The notes below the pieces were generated by a model. It had not been told where the DNA came from, did not search any database, and worked only from the letters and a program-made list of their open reading frames with translations. Made by a program: the position numbers and the translations under genes. 16,466 nt of DNA from an uncultured Ruminococcus sp. (GTDB taxonomy: Bacteria > Bacillota > Clostridia > Oscillospirales > Ruminococcaceae), in assembly GCA_900752785.1 (NCBI GenBank), contig CAADWP010000092.1, positions 1 to 16,466 of the forward strand, in the 5' to 3' direction. Shown here in pieces: positions 8,239 to 13,829 of the stretch (the first letter of the stretch is position 1; every line of letters begins with the position of its first letter).

Positions 8239-8260
8239 TATATTGTACCTCCAAAAAAGG

Positions 8261-8998
8261 TCAATCCTCAGCGGATTCCTTATACGAATTCATAAGGAAT
8301 TTAAAATCACCGAAAGGCGCATATCTTACCAACGCTTTACCGTAGATCTGTTCTTTTTTGATAAGTCCGACATACGCGCTTCGGCTATCAGAGGAATTTG
8401 TTCTGTTATCGCCCATTACAAAATAATACCCCTCCGGAACAGTAAACGGAAACTTTCCGTCAAAACAGCCTTTTTTAGCAGTATATGCACCGTTTAAAAT
8501 ATAAGGTTCATCAACTACTTTTCCGTCTATTTCTACTGTCCATTTATTTTTATCAGGGTCTGAATTGTTAATATTAATTTCCTGACCGCCGCAGGCAATA
8601 ATCCTTTTAATAATGCATTCGTCGAGAGGATTATCTTTAAGATTTACATTATAAGCTTCACCGTTTGCATCAATATCATAAACAGCGTCATTATTTATAA
8701 TAACTATATCCCCGTATTTCAAATTAGTATAAACAGTAGTCATAAGTATTCGATCCTGGTCGCTAAGCGTCGGGTTCATCGAATCACCCATAACGTTTAC
8801 GGGATGAAGCAGATATGTAAACACCATTATCATAACAAAGACAGTGGCAAGTGTTGATTCCGCAATATCAAGAATATCGTTAAGCAGCTTTTTACTTTGA
8901 CTGTTTTTTGCGGGCTTTTCATTGTCAATTTCCTTTTCATCGGATACATCCTCCGCGCCCTGTTCAATATTTTTATTCAGTTCCATATTTTCTTCCAT
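8261..8998 (-). CDS. lepB: Signal peptidase I
   Basis: Membrane-bound serine/lysine peptidase that removes signal peptides of secreted proteins on the outer face of the membrane. The 245-residue protein has a charged cytoplasmic N-terminus of about 40 residues, one membrane span at about 43-64, then the catalytic serine (Ser73 in MGDSMNPTL) and the catalytic lysine (Lys131 in ECIIKRIIA). The box E motif GDNRTNSSDSR is at 196-206. This is the S26A family with a single N-terminal span. The ATG at 8998 has AAGAGGT about six bases upstream; Met5 lacks a site. The gene begins only 26 bases after the rplS terminator, too close for a promoter between them, so expression is probably by read-through. 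Confidence 0.96.
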   Translation of the reverse strand: MEENMELNKNIEQGAEDVSDEKEIDNEKPAKNSQSKKLLNDILDIAESTLATVFVMIMVFTYLLHPVNVMGDSMNPTLSDQDRILMTTVYTNLKYGDIVIINNDAVYDIDANGEAYNVNLKDNPLDECIIKRIIACGGQEININNSDPDKNKWTVEIDGKVVDEPYILNGAYTAKKGCFDGKFPFTVPEGYYFVMGDNRTNSSDSRSAYVGLIKKEQIYGKALVRYAPFGDFKFLMNSYKESAED

Positions 8999-9024
8999 AA
9001 TATACCTCTTAGTGTAATATTAGC

Positions 9025-9082
9025 AAAAAAGGGACGTGAAGTCCCCGGGGAATTATACGAGCCGGGCAGAAAACTCTGCCCG
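9025..9082 (-). terminator. Double hairpin with intrinsic terminator after rplS
   Basis: Beyond the rplS stop, the minus strand first forms an 8-bp stem CGGGCAGA / TCTGCCCG (9063-9082, four-base loop). After 17 bases comes a second stem GGGAC-TTCAC-GTCCC (9031-9045) followed immediately by TTTTTT (9025-9030). The second is a standard intrinsic terminator; the first may be 3'-end protection. Incomplete termination here would set a high L19 to low LepB/RbgA ratio. Confidence 0.8.
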
Positions 9083-9098
9083 AACCCGCAGATTGTAA

Positions 9099-9443
9099 TT
9101 AGCGAATCTGTTCCTTGACCTTAGCAGCCTTACCAACTCTGTCTCTAAGATAATAAAGCTTAGCTCTGCGAACCTTACCGTATCTTACAACTTCTACCTT
9201 ATCAACAACAGGAGAGTGGAGAGGGAAAACTCTCTCGATACCACAGCCGTGAGCAACACGTCTTACTGTAAAAGTTTCGCTGATTCCGCCGTGCTTCTTC
9301 GCAATAACAGTTCCCTCAAAGATCTGTATACGGCTCTTATCGCCTTCCTTGATCTGTACGTGAACCTTAACGGTATCGCCGACATTGAACTGCGGAACAT
9401 TTTCCTTCATGCTTGAATCGCTGATTAACTTAAGTGCATCCAT
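9099..9443 (-). CDS. rplS: 50S ribosomal protein L19
   Basis: The 114-residue protein is full length and matches L19 throughout: [40 protein letters not shown], and the basic C-terminal stretch [14 protein letters not shown]19 sits at the subunit interface of the 50S ribosome. The ATG at 9443 has a strong AGGAGG (9453-9458). A promoter and an approximately 195-nt leader precede it, and a double-hairpin terminator follows. In many Firmicutes it is preceded by rpsP-rimM-trmD; those genes are not here. Instead a radical SAM pair lies upstream. Confidence 0.98.
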   Translation of the reverse strand: MDALKLISDSSMKENVPQFNVGDTVKVHVQIKEGDKSRIQIFEGTVIAKKHGGISETFTVRRVAHGCGIERVFPLHSPVVDKVEVVRYGKVRRAKLYYLRDRVGKAAKVKEQIR

Positions 9444-9639
9444 TTTTTAATTCCTCCTAAATTTCCGAACATTCTTACCTGTTTCGCAACTGAAGTTCAG
9501 CATACATCAGCACGAAAATAAATATCAATAAATCGCAGTACGAAGCTATTCCGTACATTTAAGGCAGCGGACTGTCCGATTTAATGTCTTTCGGCATTAA
9601 CTCTCATCCGGCAAAATTCACCGAACGGATTTCAAATGC
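9444..9639 (-). promoter_or_regulatory. rplS 5' leader, candidate autoregulatory L19 leader
   Basis: Between the promoter and rplS lies a noncoding leader of about 195 nt with several possible stems on the minus strand. One is GTACG(g)AA / TTCGTAC around a TAGC loop (9538-9556). Another, CTGAAC / GTTCGG (9495-9500 with 9465-9470), ends seven bases before the AGGAGG. Rfam describes an L19 leader family in Firmicutes; whether this leader belongs to it is inference, since no covariance search could be run. A pseudoknot or L19-binding control of translation is plausible because a stem borders the ribosome binding site. Confidence 0.5.
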
Positions 9640-9645
9640 TTTAAT

Positions 9646-9674
9646 ATCATAACATATTTTAAAATAAAATGCAA
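9646..9674 (-). promoter_or_regulatory. rplS promoter
   Basis: On the minus strand TTGCAT (9669-9674), exactly 17 bases, and TATGAT (9646-9651) with a TGn extension (TGTTATGAT) make a strong sigma-A promoter. The expected start is near 9639. The -35 lies only six bases beyond the stop codon of the upstream gene, and no terminator separates them, so read-through from upstream is also possible. Confidence 0.85.
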
Positions 9675-9680
9675 GTGTTT

Positions 9681-10340
9681 TTATGAAAAAATTTCAAAAT
9701 TTTCGCAAAAAATTCCTGTACGGCAGATATTTACCGCCTCAAACGGCTCAGCACACGAATTTTTCAAAGCTTCAAAAAAAAGCGTTGGATTATAATTGAC
9801 TTGAGTTCCGGCAGGCAGGCGTATTTTCATATTTATTGAATTTTCAACAATTTCACAAAAAACTATCTCCATATCAGGCTTGATATCAACGGTTTTTACG
9901 CCGCGTTTTGTCTTTTTCTCAATAAGTATCTCCTCGCCTCCGATAAGCTCGTCTATATCGCAGAGAAGCTTTTGAGGATCGGCTGTTTCAAGCGAAAATG
10001 TGTATTCCGCTTTTGAAATGGCCGTGATCTTCATTTTTTGCTCTGCAACGGACAATACTCTCAGTCCCTCCGGCATTACTGCATTTAATCTGTCTCGTAT
10101 CTCATCGAAAGGAAGCTCCTCAGTGAGATTGAAATCCAATATTTCGCACGAACTTTCATATCCCAGCGAAAGAGCGAGCGCAAAAGCGTAATACGGATGA
10201 GGATTAAATCCTTCTGTGTACCAGATAGGCAATCCGGAACGCCGAAAGGTTCTCAGCATACATCTGTTTAGATCAAGATGCGAAATATATTTTGCTCTCC
10301 CCTTTTTTTCAAAAACCGCACGTACTCTTAACAAAAGCAT
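9681..10340 (-). CDS. TIGR03936 / DUF2344 radical SAM-associated protein
   Basis: The 219-residue product matches the DUF2344 family that accompanies TIGR03960 radical SAM enzymes. Recognisable parts are the N-terminal GRAKYISHLDLNRCMLRTFRR and FNPHPYYAFALALSLGYES. Its function is not known; some genomes carry it fused to the radical SAM protein, which suggests a stable complex or a substrate-binding role. It overlaps the end of that gene by 13 bases. The ATG at 10340 has GGGAGG only two bases away, unusually close; a TTG two codons later (10334) has an eight-base spacing, so the true start may be TTG and the protein two residues shorter. It has no Cys motif of its own for an iron-sulfur cluster. 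Confidence 0.88.
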   Translation of the reverse strand: MLLLRVRAVFEKKGRAKYISHLDLNRCMLRTFRRSGLPIWYTEGFNPHPYYAFALALSLGYESSCEILDFNLTEELPFDEIRDRLNAVMPEGLRVLSVAEQKMKITAISKAEYTFSLETADPQKLLCDIDELIGGEEILIEKKTKRGVKTVDIKPDMEIVFCEIVENSINMKIRLPAGTQVNYNPTLFFEALKNSCAEPFEAVNICRTGIFCENFEIFS

Positions 10341-12169
10341 TCCCTCCCAACAGCTTTATTTACTCCGCATCCCGAACATCTTTGGCGGCAATTCGGCGTG
10401 GTTTCCGACTGATGCGCTGTCATATTTTCACGAATTAGGAAATTTTTAGATACGAGATAATCGAGATGATCCCACGGAAGGATCTCGTCATATTCAAACC
10501 GGCGGTTGGCGTAAAATGCAGGCTGTATTCCGCATTCGTCAAACGCTTCAAGCCACTTGTCATACATAAAATATTCGCTCCAGCTATCAAATCTGCATCC
10601 CTTTTTCCATGCCGTATAAATGGCTTTGCACAGCCGTCTGTCCCCTTTTGCAAGAATAACTTCAAGCGCGCTGACATTAGGGTCGTGATAGCTGACTTTG
10701 ATTTTTTTAGTCTTTATCGAATCCAGCAGAAGATTTTGTTTATGCTCGATCATTTCCCGTGTATCCTGAGGCTCGAACTGGAACGGGGTAAACGGCTTTG
10801 GCACAAACGTAGCCACGCTTACAGATACCTGCACTCCTCTGCCCTTTGGACGGTTTTCATTTTCATAATAAAGATCAACGATCCTCTGCGCAAGCTCGGC
10901 TATCCCCACAATATCTTCATCTGTCTCGGTCGGAAGTCCCATCATAAAATAGAGTTTTACTGCTGAATATCCGCCCTCAAAAGCAATGCGGCAGGTGTTC
11001 ATTATTTCTTCTTCGCTGACATTTTTATTAATAACGTTGCGCAGACGCTGAGTTCCTCCCTCCGCCGCAAATGTAAGACCGCTTTTGCGAACCTTCTTAA
11101 TTTTTTCAAGAAGACCTTCGGAGAAATTGTCCACTCTCAAAGACGGCAAAGAAAGATTTATTTTAGCCTCGGCGGTATAGTCGATAAGCTTTGTGAGCAT
11201 AGCGTCGATCTCGGAATGATCGCTTGTACTGAGAGAAGCAAGCGATACTTCGTCATATCCCGTATTTTCACACAATTCCTTTGTCTGACGGCAGATAGTA
11301 TCTGCGTTTTTTTCACGGAATGGGCGATAAATAAAGCCTGCCTGACAGAAACGACATCCTCTTATGCAGCCGCGAAGCACTTCGACCGAGGCACGGTCAT
11401 GAACTATTTCCGTAAATGGAACGACGAAATTATCGGGATAATAAACCTTGTCAAAATCCTTGATTATACGTTTTCTAACGATCTCCGGAGCGCCGTCCGT
11501 TACTTCAAGACGATCTATCGTTCCGTCCTCATTATAAATAAAATTATAAAACTCAGGAACATAAATCCCCTCAATATGAGAAGCTTTACGAAGAAATTCA
11601 CGTTTTGAAGCACCCTTTCGCTTCATTTCAAGATAAAGATCCATAAGCTCAAGGTTGACTTCCTCACCCTCGCCAAGGATAAATAAATCGAAGAAATCGG
11701 CAAGCGGTTCAGGATTGCAAACGCATGGACCTCCCGCAACTACGATCTGCGTCAGCTCATCCGTTCGCTCACGTGCAAAAACAGGAATACCTGCAAGATC
11801 AAGCATATTCAGTACGTTTGTATAGGAAAGCTCATACTGCATAGTAAACCCAATAAAATCAAATTCCTTTATCGGATCAAGGCTTTCAAGCGCATAAAGC
11901 GGAATATCGTTATTTCGCATTACCGTTTCAAAATCATCAGCCGGTGCAAAGCATCGCTCGCACCAGTAATTTTCTCTATCGTTTATCAGAGAATAAAGAA
12001 TTTTCATGCCTAAATGAGACATTCCTATGTCGTATGTATCAGGAAAGCAAAATGCAAATCTTACGTCAACATTCGACTTATCCTTGACAATACTGCCGAC
12101 CTCGCCGCCAATATATCGCGAGGGCTTCTGCACCGACAGAAGGTGCCTTTCTATTTTATCCCTTAACAT
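10328..12169 (-). CDS. TIGR03960 family B12-binding-domain radical SAM protein
   Basis: The 613-residue protein has an N-terminal cobalamin-binding-like Rossmann region (DVRFAFCFPDTYDIGMSHLG at about 35-54; VAGGPCVCNPEPLADFFD at 144-161) and then a radical SAM core. The 4Fe-4S cysteines are Cys268, Cys272 and Cys275 in GCIRGCRFC. An EGGTQRLRNVINKN stretch is typical of this class of methylthiotransferase-like enzymes. The C-terminal tail carries a second cysteine cluster (CRQRCSGCG and ECFC), which might hold another cluster or metal. The reaction is unknown. It starts 13 bases after cdd with GGAGG five bases upstream, and runs straight into its TIGR03936 partner. In many Clostridia this pair precedes the rng-rplU-rpmA genes; here it precedes rplS. 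Confidence 0.92.
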   Translation of the reverse strand: MLRDKIERHLLSVQKPSRYIGGEVGSIVKDKSNVDVRFAFCFPDTYDIGMSHLGMKILYSLINDRENYWCERCFAPADDFETVMRNNDIPLYALESLDPIKEFDFIGFTMQYELSYTNVLNMLDLAGIPVFARERTDELTQIVVAGGPCVCNPEPLADFFDLFILGEGEEVNLELMDLYLEMKRKGASKREFLRKASHIEGIYVPEFYNFIYNEDGTIDRLEVTDGAPEIVRKRIIKDFDKVYYPDNFVVPFTEIVHDRASVEVLRGCIRGCRFCQAGFIYRPFREKNADTICRQTKELCENTGYDEVSLASLSTSDHSEIDAMLTKLIDYTAEAKINLSLPSLRVDNFSEGLLEKIKKVRKSGLTFAAEGGTQRLRNVINKNVSEEEIMNTCRIAFEGGYSAVKLYFMMGLPTETDEDIVGIAELAQRIVDLYYENENRPKGRGVQVSVSVATFVPKPFTPFQFEPQDTREMIEHKQNLLLDSIKTKKIKVSYHDPNVSALEVILAKGDRRLCKAIYTAWKKGCRFDSWSEYFMYDKWLEAFDECGIQPAFYANRRFEYDEILPWDHLDYLVSKNFLIRENMTAHQSETTPNCRQRCSGCGVNKAVGRECFC

Positions 12170-12182
12170 TTAAACCTCCGAA

Positions 12183-12575
12183 TCATTTTAAATAGTCGCT
12201 GCCGAAGCGCATTGGCAGAAAATCTGCAAGTCTGAACCAACCGTTCGACAATACGATGATTAAATCGTCTTCGCAAAATTCGGAAAGCACCTGAAGGCAG
12301 GCTCCGCACGGAGTGCAAGCTCTTGAAAAATCGCCATTAATGCTTCCGGCAACTGCAATTGCCTTAAATTGGGTCACTCCATCGGAAACGGCTTTAAAAA
12401 CAGCCGTCCTTTCTGCACAATTCGTCAGCGAAAATGAAGCGTTCTCAATATTACAGCCGGTGTAAATCCTGCCGTCCTCAGTAAGGAGCGCCGCTCCTAC
12501 TCTGAATCCGGAATATTTTGAATATGAATTCTCAGCAGCCCCGACAGCAAGCGAAAACAATTCCGTATTTGTCAT
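12183..12575 (-). CDS. cdd: Cytidine deaminase
   Basis: Zinc enzyme of pyrimidine salvage that deaminates cytidine and deoxycytidine. The 130-residue length is that of the small tetrameric class. The zinc and catalytic residues are Cys53 and Glu55 in NCAERTA and Cys90 and Cys93 in TPCGAC. The substrate-binding region YSGFRVGAALL and the Phe-Leu-Pro (FLPMRFG) segment near the C-terminus are also present. The ATG at 12575 lies four bases after the DUF896 stop, with its GGGTGA ribosome binding site overlapping that stop. It is the second gene of a four-gene operon. Confidence 0.96.
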   Translation of the reverse strand: MTNTELFSLAVGAAENSYSKYSGFRVGAALLTEDGRIYTGCNIENASFSLTNCAERTAVFKAVSDGVTQFKAIAVAGSINGDFSRACTPCGACLQVLSEFCEDDLIIVLSNGWFRLADFLPMRFGSDYLK

Positions 12576-12579
12576 AATA

Positions 12580-12783
12580 TCACCCGTTTTTTCCTAATTT
12601 TCGTTTTTTTCCGTCGGGAGTCATTACATAGGTATTATTAAGCTGATTGGCAAGATTTCCCGTAACAGCGCGCCTGTACTCATTGCGAAGCTCGGTTTGC
12701 TCTGCTTTTTCCTCCTCCGTAAGTCCTTCGGATCTTGATTTTTTCGCAAGCTCGTTTATGCGGTCTATTTTATTCTGATCCAA
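12580..12783 (-). CDS. DUF896 (YnzC/UPF0291) small protein, TTG start
   Basis: The 67-residue product matches the DUF896 family: [21 protein letters not shown] followed by LRNEYRRAV and a basic tail. The family is a short helical hairpin of unknown function; B. subtilis YnzC sits in an SOS operon, but no SOS box is seen here. The start codon is TTG, since the frame has no upstream ATG and GAGGTGA stands six to seven bases before the TTG. The promoter's predicted start leaves a leader of only about 13 bases, so the ribosome binding site is at the very 5' end of the mRNA. First gene of the cdd operon. Confidence 0.92.
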   Translation of the reverse strand: MDQNKIDRINELAKKSRSEGLTEEEKAEQTELRNEYRRAVTGNLANQLNNTYVMTPDGKKRKLGKNG

Positions 12784-12802
12784 TTTGATTCACCTCACAA
12801 TA

Positions 12803-12831
12803 AATATAACATAAATTTACAAATATTTCAA
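12803..12831 (-). promoter_or_regulatory. Promoter of the DUF896-cdd-radical SAM operon
   Basis: On the minus strand TTGAAA (12826-12831), 17 bases, and TATATT (12803-12808) preceded by TGT form a good extended sigma-A promoter. Transcription should start near 12796. Confidence 0.85.
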
Positions 12832-12860
12832 GTATTACTATGGATTTTTCTTGAGATTCA

Positions 12861-12869
12861 TGCTATAAT
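12861..12869 (+). promoter_or_regulatory. Promoter of the SDR gene (extended -10)
   Basis: TGCTATAAT provides a perfect -10 (12864-12869) with the TGn extension. The -35 position (12841-12846, TGGATT) is poor. It is divergent from the DUF896 promoter; the two fit back to back in about 70 bases. Confidence 0.72.
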
Positions 12870-12910
12870 TATTTTTTACTGAATAAATTTATTTATCGGG
12901 AGGAATGGTA

Positions 12911-13618
12911 ATGTTAAAAACCGCTCTTGTGACAGGCGGTACGGGCGGCATCGGAACAGCCATATGCCGCCGTCTCGCTCAGGATGGATACCGTGTTATT
13001 GTAAATTACTGCCATTCGGAAGAAAAAGCAAAAAAATTAGCGGCCGAGATAAACGGAACCGATGTACGTTTTGACGTTGCCGACGCAGAAGCAGTCAGCG
13101 AATCCGTAAATAAGCTTGGACATATTGACCTGCTTATCAACAATGCCGGAATTTCTGAAATAGAATTGTTTACTTCAATTTCCAAGAAGACTTCCAACAA
13201 AATTCTCGGTGTAAATCTTATCGGAACAATGAACTGCGCCCGTTCCGTTCTTCCGTCAATGATAAACAAAAAAAACGGCTGTATCATCAATATTTCATCA
13301 ATGTGGGGACAATGCGGCGCTTCATGCGAGGTTGACTATTCTGCATCAAAATCAGGCATTATCGGATTTACAAAAGCTCTTGCAAAGGAGGTCGCTCCGT
13401 CGGGAATAAGAGTAAACTGCATAGCCCCGGGATTTATCATGACGGAAATGAATAAATGCTTTACTTCCGAAGAGCTTGATGAAATACGCATGGAAATCCC
13501 CCTCGGAACATTTGGTCAGCCTCGGCATATTGCAGATTCCGTATCATTTCTTGCTTCTTCATCTGCCGAATATATTACAGGACAAGTCCTTGCAGTAAAC
13601 GGCGGAATGGTTATTTGA
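12911..13618 (+). CDS. Short-chain dehydrogenase/reductase, likely EF-P 5-aminopentanone reductase (YmfI-like)
   Basis: NAD(P)-dependent SDR of 235 residues. The cofactor loop TGGTGGIG is at 8-15, NNAG at 77-80, Asn102, and the catalytic Ser130, Tyr143 and Lys147 (YSASK). The segment ISSMWGQCGASCEVDYSASK differs from ordinary FabG (which has a VxGxxGNxGQxNY-type stretch) and resembles YmfI-type reductases, which in B. subtilis complete the 5-aminopentanol modification of elongation factor P. That assignment is by remembered motif, so FabG-like fatty-acid reductase remains the alternative. The start chosen is the ATG at 12911 (GGAGG seven bases away) over the ATG at 12905, which is only one base from the GGAGG. 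It stands alone with its own promoter; no EF-P gene is in the window. Confidence 0.85.
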   Translation: MLKTALVTGGTGGIGTAICRRLAQDGYRVIVNYCHSEEKAKKLAAEINGTDVRFDVADAEAVSESVNKLGHIDLLINNAGISEIELFTSISKKTSNKILGVNLIGTMNCARSVLPSMINKKNGCIINISSMWGQCGASCEVDYSASKSGIIGFTKALAKEVAPSGIRVNCIAPGFIMTEMNKCFTSEELDEIRMEIPLGTFGQPRHIADSVSFLASSSAEYITGQVLAVNGGMVI

Positions 13619-13623
13619 TTATT

Positions 13624-13655
13624 GTTAAAATACCCAAAATCCACAGCATTTTAAC
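13624..13655. repeat. Inverted repeat after the SDR gene
   Basis: GTTAAAAT and ATTTTAAC form a perfect 8-bp, AT-rich inverted repeat with a 16-base loop just after the stop codon. No T run follows, so it is a poor terminator. No other clear terminator for the SDR gene is visible in the 211-bp gap. Confidence 0.35.
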
Positions 13656-13714
13656 GTGCAACATCACCATAACGACAATTTTCGTGAACATTTTATGATA
13701 TTTTAATACACAGC

Positions 13715-13746
13715 TTGAACTTTTTTTTTAAGTATGTTATTATAAT
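13715..13746 (+). promoter_or_regulatory. Promoter of the sulfatase-thioesterase operon
   Basis: TTGAAC (13715-13720), 17 bases, and TATTAT (13738-13743) preceded by TGT form an extended sigma-A promoter; the overlapping TATAAT at 13741-13746 would need a 20-base spacer. The spacer holds a run of nine T's. Transcription should begin near 13750. Confidence 0.75.
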
Positions 13747-13763
13747 GTGCAAAGGGGTTATCT

Positions 13764-13791
13764 GTTCTCAATTTGAGAGACCATGGAGAAC
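13764..13791 (+). promoter_or_regulatory. Leader hairpins before the LTA synthase-like gene
   Basis: In the roughly 80-nt leader, GTTCTC (13764-13769) can pair with GAGAAC (13786-13791), followed by TTTT. Alternatively TCTCA can pair with TGAGA inside it (13766-13778). The two forms exclude each other. This could be a weak attenuator or simply a stable leader; the stems are short. Confidence 0.3.
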
Positions 13792-13829
13792 TTTTAGTTA
13801 AAATTATTTTTTAAGAGGGATGATAAGCA

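Noticed and set aside
9052..9057. TATAAT on the minus strand as a lepB promoter
   Set aside because: The -35 position reads GGCAGA, a poor match inside a hairpin arm, and the transcript would run straight into the terminator at 9025-9045.
509..12169. RiPP (sactipeptide-like) system formed by the Cys-rich peptide and the radical SAM pair
   Set aside because: The genes are about 10 kb apart on opposite strands, the radical SAM protein belongs to the conserved TIGR03960 housekeeping family without a SPASM-type architecture, and no transporter or leader peptidase accompanies the peptide.
12905..12910. Upstream ATG for the SDR gene
   Set aside because: It is one base from the GGAGG; the ATG at 12911 has a seven-base spacing.
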